The notes under the pieces were generated by a model. That model saw only the letters and a program-made list of their open reading frames with translations. It made no database searches and was not told where the DNA came from. From Dehalococcoidia bacterium UBA1332 (lineage in GTDB: Bacteria > Chloroflexota > Dehalococcoidia > Lucifugimonadales > Lucifugimonadaceae), in NCBI GenBank assembly GCA_002306745.1, contig DBSW01000104.1, positions 1 through 7,709 of the forward strand: DNA of 7,709 nucleotides, written 5' to 3'. The position numbers and the translations under genes were made by a program. Positions 1 through 5,791 of the stretch are shown one piece after another (position 1 is the stretch's first letter; each line of letters opens with the position of its first letter).

Positions 1-1490
1 ATCATTGGGTCTTCGAAGGAAGATAGATCATTGATCATTTCGGGATCGAAAACACATATATCTGCCTGGAATCCTTCCCTTATTTCTCCACGTCCTTCCA
101 ACCCAAACCTTCTTGCAGGATTCTGTGTCACTCGTTGTATTACCTGCTCAAGTGGGTAACCGTGTCGTCTCCTTAACCTGCCAATAATTCGTGGAAAGGT
201 ACCCCAAGCACGTGGGTGTTGTACTCCACCCACCGGGATCGCATCAGAACCCACCATGTAGTCTGGTCGATCCAATAACGTCATTACATCTTCTTCAACT
301 TGACGCCACAACCTCGCACTCTGTGGTGGGACTCCGCGTACACCGCATGAAAATTTTTCTTCCAGCACCACTTCACAGATCATCTGTTCAATAGATGTTC
401 CTCTCTCTTCTGCAACATCAGTGAAACTCATTCCTTCGTAATGGCGATTTTTTTGCGAGGATATCCACGTCCAACTGTATTCGTGTAGAACCGATGAATC
501 TGATTCTTCTAAGTCGCGTATAAGCATTGCTTTTGTTTCGGCTTCTTCGAGCCTTCGTAGCGCTGCTGTTGTACCGCCTTCATGAAACCAACTTGGGAAA
601 TGGGCCAATGGGTGGCCAGAGCCAACTGGATATGGATAGAGTTCTAGCGTTACATCTACTCCATCTTTTTTAGCAGCTTCAATCGGTTCCATTATGCTTT
701 CGACTTGACCGGCATTATTTGCAGTTGTTCGATAGTGTTCTATATGAACTTTGACGCCTGATCTTCGACCTATTTCGAGAGCTTCCTCGACTCCTCCTCC
801 AAAAAAAGCTCGATTTGTATTGTGGTTTCTCGTGTGTATGGAGAAAACTTTGTCGTGTTTCGCCGCTACCTTGCACAACTCGACTAGTTCATTAGAGTCC
901 GAAAAAGAATTCGGGTAGTACGATAATCCAGTTGAGAAACCGCATGCACCCTGTTCAAACGACGCTGCCATAAGACTTTTTGCATGTTCAAGCGCCTTAC
1001 CTGTGAGTGCAACGTCTTCCATTCCCACAGAATTTATTCTGATAGGGCCATGTCCTAAGAACGTTGCGACGTTTGGAGCTGTTTTATGGTGGTAATTTTC
1101 TAGCGCTGAACTTATAGAAGACATGTCCAGGTCTTCAGGAGGAAGGCCGAGTAGGCCCGAAAGGTATTGCCGATACATTGAGTAATCTGGACCGTTTAGT
1201 GGTGCGTACGTAAGCCCATCAGGCGCAATTATTTCTGTCGTTATACCTTGCCGAACACCTTCAGCATGTTGACCATCGATCAATAACGCTCCATCAGAGT
1301 GACAGTGCGTATCAATGAAACCAGGTGTGATCACATGACCTGTGGCGTCAATCTTTTCTTGAGATTCAGAATCAGACAGATCGCCAATAGCGGATATTTT
1401 TTCGTCGGTGATACCAACTGCGGCTGGATAGGCTGCTTTTCCCGTTCCGTCGACAACTAATCCATTTTCAATTATTAGATCGAAAGTCAT
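1..1490 (-). CDS. N-acyl-D-amino-acid deacylase-like amidohydrolase (C-terminus cut by window edge)
   Basis: Amidohydrolase-superfamily enzyme expected to hydrolyse N-acyl-D-amino acids (D-aminoacylase, COG3653 type) in the cytoplasm. The frame is open from ATG 1490 to the left edge, 496 residues, so only a short C-terminal part is missing by family length. Visible hallmarks: N-terminal beta-sandwich strands (MTFDLIIENGLVVDGTG), GFIDTHCHSD with metal ligands His62 and His64, the signature GACGFSTGLSYYP, IHTRN (His219), VHIEHYR (His249/His252), GSDA (Asp416, the catalytic Asp position), and HPRAWGTFPR, very typical of the family. The Cys that binds metal in characterised D-aminoacylases (GNCG) is Asp91 here, in APDG. 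The start is supported by AGGA at 1497-1500, 6 nt upstream. It is the last visible gene of a transporter operon, 42 nt after dppC. True substrate (N-acyl-D-amino acid, D-peptide or another amide) is not determined by sequence. Family call is strong. Confidence 0.9.
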   Translation of the reverse strand, partial: MTFDLIIENGLVVDGTGKAAYPAAVGITDEKISAIGDLSDSESQEKIDATGHVITPGFIDTHCHSDGALLIDGQHAEGVRQGITTEIIAPDGLTYAPLNGPDYSMYRQYLSGLLGLPPEDLDMSSISSALENYHHKTAPNVATFLGHGPIRINSVGMEDVALTGKALEHAKSLMAASFEQGACGFSTGLSYYPNSFSDSNELVELCKVAAKHDKVFSIHTRNHNTNRAFFGGGVEEALEIGRRSGVKVHIEHYRTTANNAGQVESIMEPIEAAKKDGVDVTLELYPYPVGSGHPLAHFPSWFHEGGTTAALRRLEEAETKAMLIRDLEESDSSVLHEYSWTWISSQKNRHYEGMSFTDVAEERGTSIEQMICEVVLEEKFSCGVRGVPPQSARLWRQVEEDVMTLLDRPDYMVGSDAIPVGGVQHPRAWGTFPRIIGRLRRRHGYPLEQVIQRVTQNPARRFGLEGRGEIREGFQADICVFDPEMINDLSSFEDPM

Positions 1491-1496
1491 TGAAAA

Positions 1497-1502
1497 TCCT
1501 TT
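1497..1502 (-). promoter_or_regulatory. Ribosome-binding site of the deacylase gene
   Basis: On the minus strand the sequence AAGGAT lies 6 nt before ATG 1490. It is a clear Shine-Dalgarno match and fixes the start, which also gives the expected N-terminal MTFDLIIENG strand of the family. Confidence 0.7.
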
Positions 1503-1532
1503 TACGTGCACACTGGTCGGGATTAATTTGAA

Positions 1533-2435
1533 TCAGTCCAATTGATTTAAGCGCGGATCAAACCTGTCTCTTAACCAATCGCCTAGGAAGTTGAATGACA
1601 TAACAATTAAGAAAATTGCAACGCCTGGCATGATTGACATCCACCATGTAGTCGTAAGAAATTTTTGACCCTGTGCGATCATAATGCCCCAAGTCGGAAC
1701 TGATGCGGGTACTCCTACACCTAGAAAACTTAGACCGGCTTCAGCGATGATCATCGAACCAGTCCTGAGTGTGGTGATTACTATTACTACGTGTAGCACG
1801 TTTGGAAGTAAGTGCCTTGCGATTATCCTTAAATCAGAGGCATTCATTACTTTAGCCATCTGAATGTATTCCCTACCTCTGAGTGATAGAACTTCACCTC
1901 TGATATTTCTTGATCCTGCAGACCAGGAACTGACCGCAAGTAACGCCATCACCATGCCCAGACTAGGGCCGACACTGATTGCCACAATGAGAGCGATCAA
2001 CAAGAAAGGTAAAGAAGACCATAAGTCGACAAGTCGCATTAGTACTTCATCAACGATTCCACCGAAGTAACCCGCGACAATACCTGTAAGAGTTCCAGCG
2101 ATTAACCCAAAGGCTACAGCCACACTCGCGACAAATAATGAAATTCTTGCACCGTATAGCAGTCGGCTATACATGTCTCGACCCAGATTGTCTGTGCCCA
2201 GTAAGTGCTCTGTGGTACCACCTTCAATCCACACCGGCGGTATATTTCTTGCTCTTAGATCACCGTCGCGCGGATCGAATGGTGCTATTGCCGGGGCAAA
2301 TATTGCACCGAAAACAATCGCTATCAGAATTACTGCTGGAATAACCGGCCAGCGTTTGGTGAAATAAATTATTTGAGATGGCGCTGAGAGAACCCGCAAA
2401 GCCATAGATTTGTGGGATGTAGATGTATCAGTCAT
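1533..2435 (-). CDS. dppC: Peptide-type ABC transporter permease, DppC/OppC family
   Basis: Inner-membrane channel subunit that pairs with the DppB-type protein to import peptide-like solutes delivered by the lipoprotein. From ATG 2435 it has 300 residues, the usual family length. A short cytoplasmic tail leads to a first membrane helix (about 30-52) and the APFDPRDGDLRARN segment of the OppC N-terminal domain. LLGTDNLGRDMYSR (78-91) is a strong family motif. The permease domain follows, with helices around 98-122, 142-170, 212-234 and 268-284. The EAA loop that contacts the ATPase lies at about 181-212 (REYIQMAKVMNAS, ending HLLPN). The C-terminus is RFDPRLNQLD. The frame extends upstream to TTG 2477 and ATG 2471, but ATG 2435 overlaps the dppB stop as ATGACTGA (8 nt), giving translational coupling and matching family length, so I chose it. 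No strong Shine-Dalgarno is seen. Peptide versus other substrates cannot be separated by the permease alone. Confidence 0.93.
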   Translation of the reverse strand: MTDTSTSHKSMALRVLSAPSQIIYFTKRWPVIPAVILIAIVFGAIFAPAIAPFDPRDGDLRARNIPPVWIEGGTTEHLLGTDNLGRDMYSRLLYGARISLFVASVAVAFGLIAGTLTGIVAGYFGGIVDEVLMRLVDLWSSLPFLLIALIVAISVGPSLGMVMALLAVSSWSAGSRNIRGEVLSLRGREYIQMAKVMNASDLRIIARHLLPNVLHVVIVITTLRTGSMIIAEAGLSFLGVGVPASVPTWGIMIAQGQKFLTTTWWMSIMPGVAIFLIVMSFNFLGDWLRDRFDPRLNQLD

Positions 2436-3378
2436 ACCGGATTCGAGGGTCGATAATTGCGTACAAGACATCCGCAATGAAGTTTAAGAATACGTATGCT
2501 GACCCGAACAGAAGGACAACTCCAGCGAGTACCGGAAAATCGTTATCTAATGAAGCTTGTACAGCGAGCCTACCGATACCTGGCCACGCAAATACTGCTT
2601 CAACAAATACGCTCCCGGTAATGAATGCTGCCAGTACCAAGGCTGAAACCGTCAGTGGTTGTATCAGTGCGTTGCGCAGCGCATGTTTCCAAATCACTGC
2701 TGTACCTGAAACGCCTTTTGCGCGGGCCAGTTTGACGAATTCTGAATCGAGAACTTCGAGCATGGAAGATCTGGTTAACCTCAGGTAAGACGCCCAAGGA
2801 TCAAATCCGAGCACCAAAGCGGGCATTACGAAATGAGCCGCCTGCGTTCTAAAAGAATCAATCGATGTTGCCTTGGTAGCTGGTGGGAGCCAATCGAGTC
2901 TTACAGCGAACACAAGAATCATCAGAATGGCCAGCCAAAACGCTGGAGTGGCTTGACCAATTAAGGCCACAAAACGGGTAGCGTAGTCCCATGAAGAGCC
3001 TCGTTTTACTGCGGAAAGTACGCCTAATCCAACACCTGGAATTGAAGCAAATAACCATGCGACAGCGGCCAACTGCAAAGTGTTGGGTAATCTCTCACCA
3101 ATCATTGTGGTTACTGGTCGTTGCGCAGCGATACTTTGCCCCATATCGCCTTTCAAAATTGCACCCATCCACCTGAGATATTGGACGTGGAAAGGCCTGT
3201 CTAGTCCCCACTTAGTCCTCAATTTTTCGAGTGTTTCTTCGCTGATGCCGTAAGAGTCATCTCTGACGTATATCAGCAGAGGGTCAGGACCTAGCCTGGA
3301 TAGGCCAAATACAACAAATGTAATGCCCCACAATGTGAGTAGGGCAAATATCGCTCGTCGTATTAGAAATTTTTTCAT
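2428..3378 (-). CDS. dppB: Peptide-type ABC transporter permease, DppB/OppB family
   Basis: First channel subunit of the importer, 316 residues, full length for the family. It opens with MKKFLIRRAIFALLTLWG, the typical first helix (about 8-27) ending FGLSRLGPDP. A periplasmic region (31-98) has KWGLDRPFHVQYLRW and GDMGQSI. The permease domain has helices near 100-123, 135-160, 182-194, 240-263 and 283-308. The EAA loop is at about 213-245 (EFVKLARAKGVS, then KHALRNALIQPLTV). The C-terminus IIDPRIRYD is diagnostic of DppB/OppB. ATG 3378 is supported by a GGGAGAAGG ribosome-binding site 11 nt upstream. This site is unusual because it is buried in the 3' arm of the intercistronic hairpin at 3392-3459, so translation is probably damped relative to the binding-protein gene upstream. 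Its stop overlaps the start of dppC. Confidence 0.95.
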   Translation of the reverse strand: MKKFLIRRAIFALLTLWGITFVVFGLSRLGPDPLLIYVRDDSYGISEETLEKLRTKWGLDRPFHVQYLRWMGAILKGDMGQSIAAQRPVTTMIGERLPNTLQLAAVAWLFASIPGVGLGVLSAVKRGSSWDYATRFVALIGQATPAFWLAILMILVFAVRLDWLPPATKATSIDSFRTQAAHFVMPALVLGFDPWASYLRLTRSSMLEVLDSEFVKLARAKGVSGTAVIWKHALRNALIQPLTVSALVLAAFITGSVFVEAVFAWPGIGRLAVQASLDNDFPVLAGVVLLFGSAYVFLNFIADVLYAIIDPRIRYD

Positions 3379-3389
3379 TCAATCAAAAA

Positions 3390-3398
3390 CCTTCTCCC
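3390..3398 (-). promoter_or_regulatory. Ribosome-binding site of dppB, embedded in a hairpin
   Basis: The minus strand reads GGGAGAAGG here, 11 nt before ATG 3378. Seven of its nine bases (3392-3398) are the foot of the 3' arm of the long inverted repeat, so they would be base-paired when the hairpin is folded. Only the last GG stays outside the stem. Confidence 0.6.
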
Positions 3399-3459
3399 AA
3401 CCCAAGCCGGTAGTCCTACATCATGCAGGATGAAGGACTACCGATTCGGGTTGGGAGAA
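3392..3459 (-). promoter_or_regulatory. Long intercistronic hairpin between binding-protein and permease genes
   Basis: Arms 3392-3417 and 3434-3459 are 26 bp each with three mismatches. Past a single A/A mismatch the stem continues for 4 bp (3419-3422 with 3429-3432), leaving a 6-nt loop. In the minus-strand RNA two of the three arm mismatches become G-U wobbles and only one A-C mismatch remains; the plus-strand RNA would have A-C mismatches instead. This suggests the structure is kept as RNA of the operon transcript. It starts 19 nt after the binding-protein stop, and GGTTTTTGATT follows the 3' arm, so it could act as a leaky terminator, a 3'-end stabiliser of the binding-protein mRNA, or a block on dppB translation. 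These roles are inferred; the structure is directly visible. Confidence 0.85.
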
Positions 3460-3477
3460 TATACCCATTGCTAACGG

Positions 3478-5406
3478 CTATTTAAGTTTGATGTACTCAG
3501 GTGAGTTGCTTGCTTGACGCAATCCCAACTCCATATCCCAAGAACCTATGCTGTTTGGGTTGTAAACAAGCAAACTAGGGGAGGCTACGATGCCGAAACC
3601 TGGCAACCAGTGCCTCATGAAGTCTGCGTATTCATTGTTCAGAGCAATTCTGCCTTCTAGAGAAGCCTCAGCTGCGACGGCTTGGTAGTTGGCTGTTGAC
3701 TCTGGATTTTCCAGACCATGACTCTTTCCACCTCTAGCAAGAGCACTCATCTGAATACCTCTTGGCCAATCCCAAGGTGTACTAGCGTAGTTCTCAAGAG
3801 GTCCAGTGTCTGTCCAGGCCTGCGTTGCTGACCTGCCGACAAGAGTTGGACGGAATACAGCGTACTCGTAATGGAGAACATCGGTTTTTACACCAATGTC
3901 TTCCCAGAAGATGGCAACGTTGTCACCGATTTCACCATAGAAGTGTCCAATCGGCCATGCGAACATTGGCATCGAGAATCTAGTTCCATCATCCCCTCTC
4001 GGGAATCCGGCTTGATCCAGAAGTGCCTCGGCCCCTTCAGGGTCGTACTCAATCTTCCACTTGTCATCCCAATTCGGGTTGTTGATGTCGAAGTATGGGA
4101 TGTGTACTGGCCAGCCTAGCCCTCCGAGCGCTGCCTCATTGACCAAATCGCGGTCAACAGCCATCGCTAGCGCATGGCGAACCAATCTGGCTTGTTCCAT
4201 GTCATCCATGCCATCTGGGTTGTTTCCGTCATCTGGCTTATGCGGGTTGCCAAGCCACGGTAGGTCGTGCGTGTATGTGACGATCTCAAGCTCGTCGCCG
4301 GTGGTAGGGTGGTTAGTCTCCCATAGGTTTCCAGCGAACATCATTGTCACCATTCGCGCAGCTCCGGAGCCTTTAGCGACCATGCCAACACGTTGTGCTT
4401 CAGAGACATTGGATATCCCGACGTCTGCAATGTCAGCATCACCAGTGGCAAGTTGAGCTAGACGAACAGTTTCGTCAGGTACAGCGATTCTTGTTATCGA
4501 TGTAACCTCTGGAGTTTTTCGCCAGTGATTATCAACCGCCGTGTAAATTGATCGGTCTCCTCGTTTCCAAGAAGTCAATTCAAATGGACCTGTACCGATT
4601 ACGTGATCTTGGTTCCACTCTTGCCCTTCTGTTTCAAAGGCATTTTTGCTGACAATTCCAGCACCTAGACCGTCCTGTCCGAAGAACCAAGTGTCCCAAC
4701 GAGGGTCAAAAGCTTCCCAATTTATTCTTACAGAGTAATCTCCGGTCTTTTCCGTAGGATTGGATCCTAGGAATCCGGCCCACGTACCTGAACCATCGGT
4801 AATGCTTACGTTACCTGTACCGAGGCTCTCTGAAAGATTTGGGTTGGTGTCGTTGATATTCCATACCAAATCGTCAGCTGTTAGTTCTCCATAACCACCG
4901 TGGAACTGGATTCCGGATTTAATGGTTACGTCAACATAAGCTGGCGGAGAGCTGTCTGAATCAAGTGACCAAGATTCAGCTAACAGAGGCGTAGCTGGTC
5001 CACCTTCATGAGTCGGCTTGAATAGTGTTTCGACAACACTCATCATCTTTGCGCCGCAGCACAGGTTCACAGCGTTGAATCCGCCACCGATACCACCATC
5101 TTTGCCTGTCGCCCAGACCAGTTCACCTGGTGACTGCTTTGAAGGAGGTGCGGGCTGGTTAGCTGGGACCGACGTTGCTGTTGCAGGAAGAATTGGAGTT
5201 GCGGTTACTACAACCTCAACCTGTTTTTCAACCTCTTTCTCAACGATAACCTCAACCTGTTTTTCAACCTCTTTCTCAACGATAACCGTCTGGATAACGA
5301 CTTCTGCTTCTTCAGCACTGTCACCGCCTCCGCATCCAAATGCGGCAAGGGTTAACAGAGCAATAAGCATCAGAGTTATCTTCGACGAGAAACGCATATA
5401 TCGCAT
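3478..5406 (-). CDS. Peptide-type ABC transporter substrate-binding lipoprotein (family 5)
   Basis: Extracytoplasmic receptor of the importer, 642 residues. MRYMRFSSK is followed by a hydrophobic signal core (10-23) and Cys25 in AAFGCGGG, a lipoprotein signal whose -3 residue (Ala) is less usual. Residues 36-67 form a Val/Glu/Lys/Gln repeat linker ending VVVTATP, then a Pro/Ala/Thr stretch to about residue 93, a Chloroflexota-style tether. The family 5 binding fold runs from GELVWATGKDGG to the C-terminus. It includes PLLAESWSLD, VTIKSGIQFHGG, TADDLVWNIND, GTGPFELTSWKRGD, ETVRLAQLATGDADIA, RHALAMAVDRDLV and YDPEGAEALLDQAGFP. A Cys-Cys pair (NLCCGAKMM) sits early in the domain. ATG 5406 is supported by AGGAG at 5417-5421, 10 nt upstream. 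It is the first gene of the operon, upstream of dppB and dppC. The ligand cannot be read from sequence; peptides or N-acyl amino acids are suggested by the deacylase downstream. Confidence 0.95.
   Translation of the reverse strand: MRYMRFSSKITLMLIALLTLAAFGCGGGDSAEEAEVVIQTVIVEKEVEKQVEVIVEKEVEKQVEVVVTATPILPATATSVPANQPAPPSKQSPGELVWATGKDGGIGGGFNAVNLCCGAKMMSVVETLFKPTHEGGPATPLLAESWSLDSDSSPPAYVDVTIKSGIQFHGGYGELTADDLVWNINDTNPNLSESLGTGNVSITDGSGTWAGFLGSNPTEKTGDYSVRINWEAFDPRWDTWFFGQDGLGAGIVSKNAFETEGQEWNQDHVIGTGPFELTSWKRGDRSIYTAVDNHWRKTPEVTSITRIAVPDETVRLAQLATGDADIADVGISNVSEAQRVGMVAKGSGAARMVTMMFAGNLWETNHPTTGDELEIVTYTHDLPWLGNPHKPDDGNNPDGMDDMEQARLVRHALAMAVDRDLVNEAALGGLGWPVHIPYFDINNPNWDDKWKIEYDPEGAEALLDQAGFPRGDDGTRFSMPMFAWPIGHFYGEIGDNVAIFWEDIGVKTDVLHYEYAVFRPTLVGRSATQAWTDTGPLENYASTPWDWPRGIQMSALARGGKSHGLENPESTANYQAVAAEASLEGRIALNNEYADFMRHWLPGFGIVASPSLLVYNPNSIGSWDMELGLRQASNSPEYIKLK
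5212..5283 (-). repeat. Exact 36-bp tandem duplication in the lipoprotein linker
   Basis: Two adjacent, base-identical 36-bp units (5212-5247 and 5248-5283), each coding twelve residues of the VEKEVEKQVEVI type. They lie in the tether just after the lipid-anchor cysteine. Lack of synonymous differences points to a recent slippage or unequal-crossover duplication. The change is in frame, so it only lengthens the spacer between membrane and binding domain. Confidence 0.9.
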
Positions 5407-5416
5407 CTGACTAGAT

Positions 5417-5421
5417 CTCCT
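5417..5421 (-). promoter_or_regulatory. Ribosome-binding site of the binding-protein gene
   Basis: The minus strand reads AGGAG, 10 nt before ATG 5406. It favours this start over the in-frame ATG three codons further in (5397). Confidence 0.65.
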
Positions 5422-5563
5422 GATTTGGTTTGCTAGCTAATTATTTCGATATCGCGACCATGTCCTGATCGAGCCAAGCGGGCCATTAATGTCCCGATCT
5501 CAATGCCAGACACGCGCGATTCGGTGCAGTCTGGAACGGTCAGGTACTGGACACAAGGTTTAT

Positions 5564-5587
5564 TTAGTAACGCTATATAATTACTAA
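5564..5587. promoter_or_regulatory. Candidate operator: TTAGTAA-N10-TTACTAA inverted repeat
   Basis: Perfect 7-bp arms with a 10-bp AT-rich spacer containing TATATA, giving a 24-bp dyad of the size bound by dimeric helix-turn-helix regulators. It lies 158 bp before the operon start codon and just downstream, in the operon direction, of a possible TTGATT/TAAATT promoter, where binding could repress. TTAC-N4-GTAA overlaps its right arm. The sequence is simple and AT-rich, so a chance dyad is possible. Confidence 0.35.
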
Positions 5588-5733
5588 GGTAACAATTTAG
5601 GTTTCTACTTGAAAATAAATCAAATTTGTATTTACATGGCACAAATATTAATTATGTGCATGGGTTTTTAAAAAAATATTATCTTCTATTACAAAATTAT
5701 TTACTCATAGATTAAAATAAATTCGATTTTGTT

Positions 5734-5773
5734 ACGAATGAAATAACGCCTCACGAATGCTTCACGAGAGGCG
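5734..5773. promoter_or_regulatory. Direct and inverted repeats just upstream of the regulator gene
   Basis: ACGAATG occurs at 5734-5740 and again at 5753-5759, 19 bp apart, or about two helical turns. The second copy lies inside a CGCCTC-N15-GAGGCG dyad (5747-5752 with 5768-5773) ending 18 bp before the GTG start at 5792. This could be an autoregulatory site or a leader hairpin. No strong Shine-Dalgarno lies between it and the start. Confidence 0.3.
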
Positions 5774-5791
5774 CAGTAACAGCTAAAAGCA

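Larger units (their letters stand above)
5407..5791. other. Divergent intergenic region with candidate promoters and operators
   Basis: 385 bp separates the minus-strand transport operon from the plus-strand regulator. The operon-side part (about 5440-5560) has higher GC; 5560-5745 is strongly AT-rich. On the minus strand TTGATT (5623-5618) and TAAATT (5599-5594), spaced 18 nt, form a modest candidate promoter for the operon, which would leave a leader of about 180 nt. Dyads are seen at 5564-5587 (TTAGTAA/TTACTAA), 5481-5494 (14-bp imperfect palindrome centred on CATTAATG) and 5747-5773 (CGCCTC/GAGGCG). No convincing promoter was found for the plus-strand gene. An open frame at 5433-5642 is not supported as a gene. 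Confidence 0.5.

Noticed and set aside
191..394. Plus-strand 67-codon frame at the left
   Set aside because: Antisense to the deacylase gene, whose conserved HPRAWGTFPR and GSDA motifs lie on the minus strand in this stretch.
2436..2477. Longer N-terminus of dppC from TTG 2477 or ATG 2471
   Set aside because: It would overlap dppB by more than 40 nt without a ribosome-binding site and add residues not typical of the family. ATG 2435 overlaps the dppB stop by 8 nt and gives the normal 300-residue length.
3382..3459. Full intrinsic terminator after the binding-protein gene
   Set aside because: The stem and a short T-run are present, but the run is only five T, the hairpin is longer than usual for a terminator, and the permeases needed by the binding protein lie directly downstream. 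Partial termination remains possible.
5018..5410. Plus-strand 130-codon frame rich in Ser and Thr
   Set aside because: Antisense to the signal peptide and repeat linker of the lipoprotein. The repetitive STCFSTSFSTIT pattern is only the reverse strand of the 36-bp repeat.
5433..5642. Minus-strand 69-codon open frame in the operon leader
   Set aside because: Its first half lies in very AT-rich sequence with a different residue character from its second half. No ribosome-binding site or recognisable domain is seen, and it overlaps likely promoter and operator sequences.
5640..5745. AT-rich stretch considered as an origin or attachment site
   Set aside because: No DnaA-box cluster, integrase gene, tRNA or paired direct repeats accompany it; it fits a divergent promoter region.
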